The notes: a model not told the origin generated them from the sequence alone. DNA of 33,429 nt from Chloroflexota bacterium (GCA_029778615.1 JAKOPZ010000134.1:1-33429), one strand, 5' to 3'. Counted from the first letter of the stretch, positions 14,836 to 23,520 are shown. Numbers and translations are program-made.

Positions 14836-16856
14836 TGAACGTCTCTTTTGATTTTCAACTCTCGCCTTTCACCGGCTGGACACGCGCGCATTGGGAATAC
14901 ATGCTCGCGCGCGCGACGTACGGCTATGTGCGCGCGGCAGAGAAAAATGGTTCAATGGCGCGCGCATTGTATCCCAACGACCGCCGCGATTTGCCCGACG
15001 CGGTGGACGCGTTGGAATCGTTCGCGCGTATCGCGTCGGTGTGGGGCGCGTGGTTGAGCAATCCGAAAAATTCGGCGACGTTGACGTTTGAACATCGCGC
15101 GTTGAACCTCGAAGAAATTTTGTATCGCGCGCTGCTCGAAGGCACGGACGAAAAAAATCCGCGCACGTATTGGGGCAAAATGCGCGGCATGGACCAACGC
15201 ATCGTCGAAGCGGCGGACATGGCGCTCGCGGTGTGGTTCTCGCGCGAGCGCGTCTTCCAGCGCATGAACGAACGCGAACGCGCGCAAATCATCGCGTGGC
15301 TCGCGCAAGTGGACGGACAGGACACGTATTACGACAATTGGGTTTTGTTTCCCGCCGTCGCGCAAGCGGTGCGGTTACAGCTCGGCTATCCGGTGGACGA
15401 ACGCGAACTCGACGCGCGGCTCGAACAAACGGCAGCGTTTTATCGCGGCGATGGTTGGTACGTGGATGGAACGGGCGCGGAATACGAATTGTACAACGCG
15501 TGGATGTTCGGCTGGCATTATGTGTTGTGGGCGCACATTGACGGCGCGCGTCGTCCCGCCCATCGCGATGTGGTGCTCGAGCGCGCGCGTTTGTTTTTGA
15601 ACGGCTTGCAATATTTTTTTGGCGCGAACGGCGCGTATCCCGCGTGGGGTCGCAGCATCGTGTATCGCTTTGCGGCGATTGCGTGTTTCGCCACAGGGTA
15701 TCTGATGAACATTGCGCCCATGTCGCCCGGCGCGCTGCGGCGTCTTGCGAGCGGCAACTTGAAATATTTTTATGATAACGAATGTTTTGACCCGCACGAA
15801 CATTTTTTGCGGCAAGGCTTTCACGGCGATTTTCCGCCCGCCGCCGAAGCGTACATTTCGCCAGGCTCGCCGTCGTGGGCATGTCACGGATTGTTTGCGT
15901 TGGCATTCGATTCCGACGACGCGTTTTGGATCGAACGCGAAGAACCGCTGCCGGTCGAACGCGATGATTTTGAAATCGCTTTAGCGACGCCCGGATTTGT
16001 TTTAAGCGGACGCCGCGAAACGGGACAGGTGATTTTGCTCAACGCGGGCAGCGGGCATCAACCCGAAAATCCGCGTCACAATTACATTCCCAAATACGGC
16101 AAGCTCGCGTACTCGACGCATTTTCCATTCAACGTCTTGCCCGCAGGGCACACGTACGCGCCCGACGCGATGGTATCGCTTACGAATGACGACGTTGAAT
16201 TCGCGCATCGCTTCACCAATCGCGCGCACGGCGTGGGTCCGGGCGTAATGTGGAGTGAATTTTTTGAATATGTGGGCGGCGAACCGCAGTTGTTACGTAT
16301 TGCCATTGTGATGTGGCGCGACGTACAACTGCGGTTCACTTTTGTACAGCCGACGCGGCGCGTGCGCGTGGTCGAAGCGCCGGGCGCGTTGGGCTGCAAC
16401 GGCGCGGCGTGCGTGACGCGAAAATCGAATGCGCCAGAAGGTTGGGAATACGCGGAAGCGGAAGGACGCGCGCTCGCCATCCAACGTTTGTTTGGGTATG
16501 ACGCGCAGCGCGCGAGCGAACCGTTCCGCGATTATTCCAACATCAATCTCGCGTATCCGTACGCCGAACAACCGCTCATCATGGAACGCGAAATGAGTTT
16601 GCGCGCGCGGTGTTTGGCGTCTGCTGTGCTTTTGCGTCCGCGCGCATTCGACCCCGCGCAAGAATTTGCCGACATCCGTGTGAACGCGACCGAACGCGGC
16701 GACTTTGAAATCGCACTGCCGAACGACGAACGCGCGTTTGTGTCGCTCGCGAATCAATTACCCAAAACTATCCGCGTCGGCGCAACCGAAATCATCGGCA
16801 AAGCGATTCGCTATGCGCGCGTCCAGCGCGGCGTGGTTACAGGCATTGGAATTTAG
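14835..16856 (+). CDS. DUF2264 domain protein
   Basis: 673 aa from ATG 14835; the frame upstream is only repeat DNA. The N-terminal about 370 aa match DUF2264: FTGWTRAHWEYMLA, then YYDNWVLFPAVAQAVRLQLG (about 165-184) and FYRGDGWYVDGTGAEYELYNAW, then SPGSPSWACHGLFALAF. The pattern of repeated helices with conserved Trp, Tyr and Asp suggests an alpha/alpha-barrel like those of carbohydrate-active enzymes. The C-terminal about 290 aa are beta-rich, as in many such hydrolases and lyases. No signal peptide is visible, so it should act in the cytosol on an imported oligosaccharide. Its reaction is not established from sequence. The polysaccharide deacetylase gene follows after 4 nt. Confidence 0.85.
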   Translation: MNVSFDFQLSPFTGWTRAHWEYMLARATYGYVRAAEKNGSMARALYPNDRRDLPDAVDALESFARIASVWGAWLSNPKNSATLTFEHRALNLEEILYRALLEGTDEKNPRTYWGKMRGMDQRIVEAADMALAVWFSRERVFQRMNERERAQIIAWLAQVDGQDTYYDNWVLFPAVAQAVRLQLGYPVDERELDARLEQTAAFYRGDGWYVDGTGAEYELYNAWMFGWHYVLWAHIDGARRPAHRDVVLERARLFLNGLQYFFGANGAYPAWGRSIVYRFAAIACFATGYLMNIAPMSPGALRRLASGNLKYFYDNECFDPHEHFLRQGFHGDFPPAAEAYISPGSPSWACHGLFALAFDSDDAFWIEREEPLPVERDDFEIALATPGFVLSGRRETGQVILLNAGSGHQPENPRHNYIPKYGKLAYSTHFPFNVLPAGHTYAPDAMVSLTNDDVEFAHRFTNRAHGVGPGVMWSEFFEYVGGEPQLLRIAIVMWRDVQLRFTFVQPTRRVRVVEAPGALGCNGAACVTRKSNAPEGWEYAEAEGRALAIQRLFGYDAQRASEPFRDYSNINLAYPYAEQPLIMEREMSLRARCLASAVLLRPRAFDPAQEFADIRVNATERGDFEIALPNDERAFVSLANQLPKTIRVGATEIIGKAIRYARVQRGVVTGIGI

Positions 16857-16860
16857 CGCG

Positions 16861-17751
16861 ATGAATTTGAATTTGACCGTGCTCATGTATCACTATGTCC
16901 GCGATGCAGGCGACGCGGCGGAAGCGGGTTCAGGAATACGCGGCATGTCCAAACAGAAATTTTGTGCACAAGTGGACACAATCGCGCGAACGTACGAAAT
17001 GGTTTCGTGGAAGGATGTGCGCGAGGCGGTGCTGGAAAAAAAACCGCTGCCCGAACGCGCGTGTTTACTCACGTTTGACGACGGCGTGTGCGACCACTAT
17101 TGGAATGTGTTTCCCGAATTGGCGCGGCGCAAGCTTTCGGGACTCTTTTTTGCGCTCGCGCGCGCAGAGGACGCGAATTTGCCGCTGCCGTTCAAACTGC
17201 ATTTTTTGATTGCGCGGCTCGGTTTGGAAAATTTGCGCGCGGAAATTTGGAATCGCTTGAATGAAGCGCAGCGCGCAATCTATCGCGACGCGGAAGCGCG
17301 GTACCGCTTGCGCGGGAAAGCAGAAACGGACGTGGTCAAAGGAATTTTTCAACGCGACCTCGCCGACGCGGTGAATCCGCTCTTGAGCGAACTAATTGCG
17401 CAGCACATCGGCTCGGAACAAGAATTGGCGCGGCAGTTATTTTTGAACGACGCGCAGATAAAAGAAATGCGCGCGGGCGGAATGCATTTTGGCGGACACA
17501 GCGCGACGCATCCGTGGTTCGATTTTATTTCGCCCGCCCAGCGCGCCGACGAAATTCGCGCGTCGCGCGAGGGGTTGACGCGTGTGGAACAGCCGCCGTT
17601 CGCGTTCGCGTATCCGTACGGCGGACTCGCAGACGACGCGCCGCAACTTTTTCAACAAAATCATTTTTGCGCCGCGTTCACCACGCGCGCAAGCGTCACA
17701 CACGCCGACCCGTTTTACATCGGGCGATTCGACGGCGAAGAATGGCAATGA
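16861..17751 (+). CDS. Polysaccharide deacetylase family protein (NodB homology)
   Basis: 296 aa from ATG 16861; longer versions only add antisense-like sequence from the upstream gene. NodB motifs are present: TFDDG (71-75, catalytic base and metal Asp), HSATH (213-217, the two metal His) and FAYPYG later. Family enzymes remove N- or O-acetyl groups from sugars using a divalent metal. No signal peptide is seen, so a cytosolic acetyl-sugar or oligosaccharide is the likelier substrate. It lies 4 nt after DUF2264 and overlaps the Gfo/Idh gene by ATGA, so these form a coupled group. Confidence 0.88.
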   Translation: MNLNLTVLMYHYVRDAGDAAEAGSGIRGMSKQKFCAQVDTIARTYEMVSWKDVREAVLEKKPLPERACLLTFDDGVCDHYWNVFPELARRKLSGLFFALARAEDANLPLPFKLHFLIARLGLENLRAEIWNRLNEAQRAIYRDAEARYRLRGKAETDVVKGIFQRDLADAVNPLLSELIAQHIGSEQELARQLFLNDAQIKEMRAGGMHFGGHSATHPWFDFISPAQRADEIRASREGLTRVEQPPFAFAYPYGGLADDAPQLFQQNHFCAAFTTRASVTHADPFYIGRFDGEEWQ

Positions 17752-18791
17752 CGGTAACGCGTTTCGGCATCGTCGGCTGCGGCAGCGCGGCGGTGCCCGT
17801 TTGTCAAGCGATTGCAAATTTGCCCGACACGACGCTCGCGCGTGTGCATGATGTCAATGTCGAACTCGCGCGTGATTTGAGCGAACGCTGCAACGTTCCG
17901 TACACGACTGACGTGAACGAACTGTTGAACGATTCGGACATTGACGCAGTGTATCTCGCGGTGCCGCATGATTTGTTGGCGGGATTGGCGCGCCAAGTTT
18001 TGCAAGCCAACAAACATGCGCTGGTCGAAAAACCGTTGGCGTTGACGCTGGATGAGATTGACGAATTGATTGCGCTCGCGGAAGAAAAACAGCGCGCGCT
18101 CGGCGTCTTTTACGAAATGCGCTACGCCGATAGTTTTCGGCAGGCGCGCGAATTGGTGCAGGCGAAGAGGTTGGGTGAAATTTTTGGCGTGAAAATGCAA
18201 ACGCTGATTGATAAAAAATTGACGTATTGGAATGTCGGCTACAGCGGACGTTCGGCGAATCCGTGGCGCGGCGAAAAGAAACGCGCGGGCGGCGGGGTGA
18301 CGTTGATGAACACGAGTCATCTGCTCGACGCGCTGTGGTACGTGACGAATTTGCAAGTCACGCGCGTCGCCGCCGAAAGCGGAACGTTGGTGGCGCACGT
18401 TGAAGTCGAAGATACACTCGCGGCGACGCTGCGCTTTCACAACGGCGCGCTTGGCAGTCTGTTTGCGGGCGCGCACATCGTCGGCGCCCACGCGGGCGAG
18501 GCGTTTGAAATTTATGGGACACACGGCACCTTGCGCGTCCCCGACCCGTACAGTGACGAGCCGCTCGAAATTTTTTTACGCACGCGTTGGAACGACATTC
18601 CCGCCGCCACATGGCACATGCTCCCGCGCGCCAGCGTGAATGTGTTTGAACGCGCCGTACAAGATTTCGCACGCGCCGTACAAAACAACGCGCGTGCGCC
18701 CATCAACGGAAACGATGCGCGGCGCGTCCTGCAAATTATTTTGGCAATGTATCGCGCGGCGGAAGAAAAGCGCGCGGTGAATTTGCAATGA
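17748..18791 (+). CDS. Gfo/Idh/MocA-family oxidoreductase
   Basis: 347 aa. ATG 17748 overlaps the stop of the deacetylase as ATGA; ATG 17742 is also possible. N-terminal Rossmann motif GIVGCGSAAVPVC (7-19), the family EKPLALT signature with K95, and a C-terminal beta-sheet domain starting near GGGVTLMNTSHLLDAL. It should oxidise or reduce a sugar, sugar acid or inositol-like compound with NAD(P) in the cytosol. Its position between deacetylase and DapA-like lyase suggests it prepares a keto acid or keto sugar for cleavage; this is inferred. Confidence 0.9.
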   Translation: MTVTRFGIVGCGSAAVPVCQAIANLPDTTLARVHDVNVELARDLSERCNVPYTTDVNELLNDSDIDAVYLAVPHDLLAGLARQVLQANKHALVEKPLALTLDEIDELIALAEEKQRALGVFYEMRYADSFRQARELVQAKRLGEIFGVKMQTLIDKKLTYWNVGYSGRSANPWRGEKKRAGGGVTLMNTSHLLDALWYVTNLQVTRVAAESGTLVAHVEVEDTLAATLRFHNGALGSLFAGAHIVGAHAGEAFEIYGTHGTLRVPDPYSDEPLEIFLRTRWNDIPAATWHMLPRASVNVFERAVQDFARAVQNNARAPINGNDARRVLQIILAMYRAAEEKRAVNLQ

Positions 18792-18803
18792 AGGAGAAGC
18801 AAC

Positions 18804-19724
18804 ATGCGACAACTTGATTTGCGCGGCATTATCCCCGCGATTGTGACGCCGATGCTGCCCGATGGCACGTTCGACCGCGCGAGCATGAAGCGCTATATCG
18901 AATGGCTCGTCGCGCAAAAACCGATTGCGCTCGCGGTAAATGTGGACACGGGCGAAGGACCGCATTTGAGTTTCGACGAGCGCGGCGAAATTTTGAAAGC
19001 GGTCAAGGAATTTGTGAACGGACGCTGTTTGATGGTCGCGGGCATTGGCGGACCCGCAACGGCGATGGCGGTGGCGAATGCCAAACAAGCGCGCGACGCG
19101 GGCGCGGACGCGTTATTGATTTTTCCCATTCCCGCGTATCTCGGACAACCGTTGAACCCGGAAATCCCGTACCGTTATCACGCGGCGATTGCGGACGCGG
19201 CGGACTTGCCGTTGATTTTGTTTCAATTGCAGCCTGCGCTCGGCGGCTTGAATTACACCGCCGAAGTGATTCATCGCCTCATCGAAATTCCGCACGTCGT
19301 CGCCATCAAAGAAGCGAGTTTTGACGCGATGCGTCATGCGCAAATGCGCGTCATGCTCGACACGGCGAGTCGGCGCATCACGATGCTCACGGGGCAGGAC
19401 AATTTTATTTACGAAAGTTTTCTGTTGGGCGCGGAAGGCGCGCTGTTGGGCTTTGCCACACTCGGCACGCGCGAACATGTCGAGATGCTCGACGCGATTC
19501 GCCGCTGTGATTTCGCCGCCGCGCAAACGCTGGGCAAACGCTTGCAAGCTTTGGCAGATGTGATTTTCGCGCCGCCCGTGAGCGATTATCGCGCGCGCAC
19601 CAAAGAAGCGTTAAAGCTGATGGGCATTATCGAGCATACAGTGGTGCGTCCGCCGCTGTTGGATGTGGACGACGCCGAACGCGAGAACGTAAAACGCGCG
19701 CTCGAGCGCGCAGGCATGTTGTAG
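18804..19724 (+). CDS. DapA-family class I lyase with altered catalytic residues
   Basis: 306 aa, typical length for the dihydrodipicolinate synthase/N-acetylneuraminate lyase family. Strong AAGGAGAA upstream. The Schiff-base Lys is K169 in VVAIKEAS, and the pyruvate-carboxylate-binding region is VDTGEG (48-52 core). The Tyr that ends the LYNVP-type motif and shuttles protons in DapA is Phe here (F140 in LILFQLQP), and the YY pair of the VTPYY region is replaced by FPIPAY. So it is probably neither DapA nor a standard sialic acid lyase. A keto-acid aldolase or dehydratase of the sugar-acid type, or an altered mechanism, are the options. It follows the Gfo/Idh gene by 12 nt. Confidence 0.88.
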   Translation: MRQLDLRGIIPAIVTPMLPDGTFDRASMKRYIEWLVAQKPIALAVNVDTGEGPHLSFDERGEILKAVKEFVNGRCLMVAGIGGPATAMAVANAKQARDAGADALLIFPIPAYLGQPLNPEIPYRYHAAIADAADLPLILFQLQPALGGLNYTAEVIHRLIEIPHVVAIKEASFDAMRHAQMRVMLDTASRRITMLTGQDNFIYESFLLGAEGALLGFATLGTREHVEMLDAIRRCDFAAAQTLGKRLQALADVIFAPPVSDYRARTKEALKLMGIIEHTVVRPPLLDVDDAERENVKRALERAGML

Positions 19725-19764
19725 GCACACAATACACAAACGCGCAAGAAACGCGCGGGCGAAT

Positions 19765-19807
19765 AAAAAAGAGGAGCTTGCGCTGTGGAAGGCAAATCAA
19801 GCTCCTC
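19765..19807 (-). terminator. Orphan intrinsic terminator on the minus strand
   Basis: 10-bp perfect stem (19771-19780 with 19798-19807) with a 17-nt loop. On the minus strand it is followed directly by T6. No minus-strand gene ends here, and on the plus strand no T-run follows. Confidence 0.65.
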
Positions 19808-19876
19808 GACTACATCGGACAGTCTTGCAGAGGCAGAGGGCTTGGCGCGCCTTGCCGCTTGCAAAGCTGTGCGTGC
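19765..19876 (-). ncRNA. Candidate small RNA ending at the orphan terminator
   Basis: A minus-strand TATAAT (19883-19888) would start a transcript near 19876 that ends at the terminator, about 110 nt long. The -35 is poor. It does not match SRP RNA, 6S, tmRNA, RNase P or a tRNA as far as I can see. It lies opposite the leader of the sugar-binding lipoprotein gene. Confidence 0.25.
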
Positions 19877-20016
19877 TTGCGAATTATAACTCAACAAGTT
19901 GCGCGCGACCAGAGCTTGCAAATTATTCGTCCGCGCCCGAAAACGTCAAGGAGGCAATGCCGGAAGATTTGGCGTACCGTATTTCAACCATTCCAATTTG
20001 AACTCAAGGAGGAGAA

Positions 20017-21519
20017 ATGAAATCGCGCATTTGGCTCAGTTTCGCCGCGTTGCTCATCGCATCATTCGTGTTGATTCAATGCGGCACACCCGCCACGCCG
20101 CCGCCGCCAGCGCCGCCCGTAATACAAACGGTGGTCGTACAGCAAACGGTTGTGAACACGGTCAAAGAAACCGTCGCCGTCCCGCAAACCGTTGCTGTCC
20201 CGCAAACCGTTGTGGCAGAAAAAACGGTTGTAGTGGAACCGACGAAAGCGCCGCCCTCGGGCGTAGTCAAAGTCTTGCTCATCGGCAAACCCGACGAAGA
20301 CAGCATTGACCAAGTGACCGGCAAGCCGGTCCCGGGCGTCCAACAGCTCAAAAAGATGTTTGAAGAAAAATACCCCACGATTGACATGCAAATCATCAAC
20401 ATCCCGTGGGGCTCCGGCGCAACCGGCTATGGTCCCAAAACCGAAACGATGATTCAGGCGCAAGAGGCGTGCGTCTATCACATGCCCGGCGCGTTCGATT
20501 ATGGTCGGCGCGGGTACCTGCAAAACCTCGACGATTTCATCAAGAACGACCCGGACTTTAAGAATGTGTGGGGCGACAATCTCGCCCAATGGCGCGGTTG
20601 GGGTCCCGGCAATCCTGACAATCAGTGGGGCTTGCCGTACTCGGGCGGCAATCGCGTGATTCATTACGACGCGAAATTGTTCGAAGATTGGGGCGTCGAA
20701 CCGTTGAGTCTGCATCCGACGCTGCAAGAGATTGAAGAAAAAGCCGCCAAGATGACCGGCAAGAATCCCAAGACCGGCGAACAGAATTACGGATATTGGT
20801 ATCAGGGCAAATACATCAACTGGCAATTCCAGGTCATCGCCCACGCGTTCGGCGCAACGTGGGGCAAAGTGAATGACGACGGCACGTGGACTATCAATTG
20901 GAATACGCCGGAATACTTGAAAGCGCTCGAGTGGCTCGTCAAGATGAACAAGTATGCGCCGCCCGGCGCGCTCGCCGCCGATGCGATGCCCGATGGCTTT
21001 CTCACTGACCAAAACGTCGTCGCCATCATTCCCGAAGGCGAAACCGGTTACTATTTGCAGCCGTTCGTTTCCACGCCGGGACTCGATAAACGCTTCCGTA
21101 CCGTGTACAACATTCAAGGTCCGGATGGCAAAGGCGGTCTGTTCATCGCCGACCCCATTACAATGGCGGCGAGCTGCCCGAACAAAGATGCCGCGTGGGT
21201 CGTGATGAAATGGCTCGCGGGCAGTGTGGAATCGCAAAAATACAACTTTGATTCCGGCGGCAACTTGCCTGTGATTGACGCCAAGTTGACAATGGAGGCA
21301 ATTCCCGAACTCGGCAAACTGACTGACGCACAGGCGATTCTCGACCAGAACGCGCACGCGGAAAAACGTTATCCGTGGGCATCTTCGCAGCCGCGCTTTT
21401 CACTGCAAACGGCAATCGAAGCCGCGCTCGCGGGAACGCTGACACCGCAGCAAGCTTTGGAGCAAGCGCAAAAAGAAACCGATGACTGGTTGAAACAACA
21501 ACAGCAGGCGAGTCAATAA
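20017..21519 (+). CDS. ABC importer substrate-binding lipoprotein, family 1 (carbohydrate type)
   Basis: 500 aa, ATG preceded by AAGGAGGAGAA. Lipoprotein signal with lipobox LIQC22. A tether to about residue 85 is built from Val/Gln/Thr repeats such as VAVPQTV repeated twice. Then an SBP_bac_1-like domain follows: LKKMFEEKYPTIDMQIINIPWG, DFIKNDPDF, WGLPYSGGNRVIHYDAKLFEDWG, and PWASSQPRF near the end. Such receptors bind mono- or oligosaccharides or polyols outside the membrane. The permeases at 21708 and 22614 are its partners. The ATPase is missing and is probably a shared MsmX-like protein encoded elsewhere. Confidence 0.92.
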   Translation: MKSRIWLSFAALLIASFVLIQCGTPATPPPPAPPVIQTVVVQQTVVNTVKETVAVPQTVAVPQTVVAEKTVVVEPTKAPPSGVVKVLLIGKPDEDSIDQVTGKPVPGVQQLKKMFEEKYPTIDMQIINIPWGSGATGYGPKTETMIQAQEACVYHMPGAFDYGRRGYLQNLDDFIKNDPDFKNVWGDNLAQWRGWGPGNPDNQWGLPYSGGNRVIHYDAKLFEDWGVEPLSLHPTLQEIEEKAAKMTGKNPKTGEQNYGYWYQGKYINWQFQVIAHAFGATWGKVNDDGTWTINWNTPEYLKALEWLVKMNKYAPPGALAADAMPDGFLTDQNVVAIIPEGETGYYLQPFVSTPGLDKRFRTVYNIQGPDGKGGLFIADPITMAASCPNKDAAWVVMKWLAGSVESQKYNFDSGGNLPVIDAKLTMEAIPELGKLTDAQAILDQNAHAEKRYPWASSQPRFSLQTAIEAALAGTLTPQQALEQAQKETDDWLKQQQQASQ

Positions 21520-21537
21520 CTCACCTTACGCAGTAGC

Positions 21538-21630
21538 TGTCATTTCGAGCCGTTCTTGCGAGAAATCTCAGTGGAAAACCGAGATTTCTCACAGAGTTTA
21601 CCCCGAAGGATTGAGGGGTTCGAAATGACA
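21538..21630. repeat. REP-like hairpin copy 3
   Basis: 93 bp with the standard ends TGTCATTTCGAG and CGAAATGACA. Its right half shares the segment around 21590-21630 with copy 4. It is flanked by TTACGCA (21526-21532) and its complement TGCGTAA (21631-21637), and further out by the direct repeat AGTCAATAA (21511-21519 and 21642-21650). Confidence 0.85.
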
Positions 21631-21662
21631 TGCGTAACATCAGTCAATAAGTTAGAGGCACA

Positions 21663-21697
21663 AGACCTGACAGGTTCTTGATGAACCTGTCAGGTCT
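21663..21697. repeat. Perfect 15-bp palindrome before the sugar permease
   Basis: AGACCTGACAGGTTC (21663-21677) and its exact complement (21683-21697) with loop TTGAT. An ATG at 21681 falls at the loop. As RNA it forms a strong hairpin 10 nt upstream of the more likely start at 21708. Confidence 0.85.
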
Positions 21698-21707
21698 CCC
21701 TAACGAA

Positions 21708-22607
21708 ATGCGAAAACAACTCCGCGACAGTTTGATTTGGTACGCGCTCATTGCGCCGACCTTCATTCTCTTTGCGATTTTCGTCGCCTATCCGACCATC
21801 GAAACCTTTCGCCTGAGTTTGTACCGCGAAGTGGCGACGAAACAAGAATTCGTCGGACTCGCGCATTATGCGCGCTTGCTCGGCGACCAAATTTTTCGCA
21901 GCGCGCTCTTGAATACCGCGCTGCTCGGCGCCGCGTTCTTGCTGATTGTGATTCCATTGGGTTTGGTGCTCGCGTCGCTCTTGAACAATTTGAAATACGC
22001 GCCCAATTTTTTCAAAGTCGTCTATTTCTTGCCGCAGATTACTTCGTCCGTCGCGATTGCGCTCATCTTTGGCTATGTCTTTCAACCGAATTGGGGTTTG
22101 TTGAACAACGGACTGCGCGCGTTGGGTGTGGACCCGCTGCCGCTGTGGCTCGCCGACCCGAATTACAATCTCACCGGGTCGCGCGCGGCGGCGACAATTC
22201 TCGCGGTGTATGTGGCGCTCGGCTATTACATGCTCGTCACGCTCGCGGGGCTGCAAGCCATTCCGCAGGAACTGTACGATGCGGCGGTGGTGGACGGCGC
22301 GAATTTTTGGCAAGCGTGGTGGTACATTACCATTCCCAATTTGCGTCCCACCTTTGTTTTCTTGATTATCACGGGCTCGATTGAAGCGCTCTCGCGTTTT
22401 GGCGATTTGTACACGCTCGGCGGACCCGGCGGCTCGCCCGCGCGTTCTCTGCAAACGATTGTGATGTATTTGTACCAGACCGCCTTCGAGTCGAATGATT
22501 TCAATCTCGCTTCCGCGACGGCGGTACTTTTATTTCTCATCATGTTAGCTGTGACGATTTTCAATTTCCGCGCGCTGTTACAGCGCGAGTTCAGCCGCCG
22601 CGATTAA
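21708..22607 (+). CDS. Carbohydrate ABC importer permease, UgpA/MalF-like
   Basis: 299 aa from ATG 21708; starts at 21678 or 21681 would translate the palindrome. It has six predicted helices beginning SLIWYALIAPTFILFAIFVAYP, a region typical of UgpA/LacF permeases, and the EAA loop PQELYDAAVVDGANFWQAWW (about residues 190-210) for contact with the ATPase. It should pair with the next permease, 6 nt downstream. No Shine-Dalgarno is visible ahead of 21708, but a hairpin lies there, so translation may depend on RNA folding. Confidence 0.9.
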   Translation: MRKQLRDSLIWYALIAPTFILFAIFVAYPTIETFRLSLYREVATKQEFVGLAHYARLLGDQIFRSALLNTALLGAAFLLIVIPLGLVLASLLNNLKYAPNFFKVVYFLPQITSSVAIALIFGYVFQPNWGLLNNGLRALGVDPLPLWLADPNYNLTGSRAAATILAVYVALGYYMLVTLAGLQAIPQELYDAAVVDGANFWQAWWYITIPNLRPTFVFLIITGSIEALSRFGDLYTLGGPGGSPARSLQTIVMYLYQTAFESNDFNLASATAVLLFLIMLAVTIFNFRALLQREFSRRD

Positions 22608-22613
22608 AACCTT

Positions 22614-23510
22614 ATGAGCGACCTCACCCTTTCCAAAACCACCGCCGAACGCGCGACGCTTGCGAATTTTTTTCGCTCGCATCGTCGCAGCACGCAGTTC
22701 AAACAAATTGTGATTTTGTTGATTCTCGGCATCGGCGCGTTCTTGATGATTATGCCGTTCGAGTGGATGCTGGCAACGTCGTTTTCGCGTTCCGCCAATA
22801 TCGCCATGCCGCGCGTCGTACGTTTTTTTCCCGCCGACCCGTCGCTGTTCAATTACCAAGTCGCTATCACCAATCTGCCGCTGCCGCGTTTGTATCTCAA
22901 TTCGTTCATCGTCACTGCCGTCGCCACCGTCGGCTATTTATTTTTCAGCGCGCTGACGGGTTATGCGTTCGCCAAAGGACGCTTTGTCGGCAAAAGCATT
23001 TTGTTTCTCATTATTCTCATGACGTTGATGATTCCGTTCGAAGTGCGGATGATTCCGCTGTACTTTTTAATCAAAGAGATGGGCTTGCGAAACAATTTGC
23101 TCGCGCTGATTCTGCCGTTTCTCGCGGGTGGCTTTGGCGTGTTTCTCATGCGCCAATACATCAGCACCATTCCCGACGATTTGGTGGACGCGGCGCGCGT
23201 GGACGGCGCAAGTGAGTTTACGATTTTTTGGCGCGTTATCTTGCCATTGTGCGGTCCGCCGCTCGCCGCGCTGGCAGTGCTTTCCGCGTTGTGGCGCTGG
23301 AACGATTTGATTTGGCCCCTGCTCGCGATTTCTGACCGCAACATGTACACGGTAACGCTCGGACTCGCGGTGGCGGGACGCTCGCAAGGCACGTACACGG
23401 GTTCCGCGTTGGCGAACGCCGCGCTCGCCATCATTCCCATCACCATCGTTTATCTCTTGCTCCAACGCTACATCATCAGAGGCATCGCGATGACGGGGTT
23501 AAAAGGTTAA
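22614..23510 (+). CDS. Carbohydrate ABC importer permease, UgpE/MalG-like
   Basis: 298 aa. Six helices; the features are MIMPFEWMLATSFS after the first helix, LTGYAFAKGRFVGKSILF, and the EAA loop IPDDLVDAARVDGASEFTIFWR, followed by WRWNDLIWPLLAI, typical of the UgpE/AraQ group. It is co-transcribed with the UgpA-like gene and completes the channel for the 20017 receptor. Confidence 0.92.
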   Translation: MSDLTLSKTTAERATLANFFRSHRRSTQFKQIVILLILGIGAFLMIMPFEWMLATSFSRSANIAMPRVVRFFPADPSLFNYQVAITNLPLPRLYLNSFIVTAVATVGYLFFSALTGYAFAKGRFVGKSILFLIILMTLMIPFEVRMIPLYFLIKEMGLRNNLLALILPFLAGGFGVFLMRQYISTIPDDLVDAARVDGASEFTIFWRVILPLCGPPLAALAVLSALWRWNDLIWPLLAISDRNMYTVTLGLAVAGRSQGTYTGSALANAALAIIPITIVYLLLQRYIIRGIAMTGLKG

Positions 23511-23520
23511 CCACAAACCA

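Noticed and set aside
16705-16860. Extended start for the polysaccharide deacetylase
   Set aside because: The extension overlaps the DUF2264 gene in another frame and lacks family residues. ATG 16861 gives the right NodB start.
17514-17747. Extended start for the Gfo/Idh dehydrogenase
   Set aside because: The Rossmann motif should lie within the first 20 residues, which fits ATG 17748 with the ATGA overlap.
19740-19890. SRP RNA, 6S RNA or tRNA in the spacer after the DapA-like gene
   Set aside because: Key conserved parts (SRP apical loop, cloverleaf, 6S bubble) are not visible.
20062-21357. Minus-strand frame of 431 codons opposite the sugar receptor gene
   Set aside because: No recognisable motif. 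The plus-strand frame has a signal peptide, lipobox and domain motifs.
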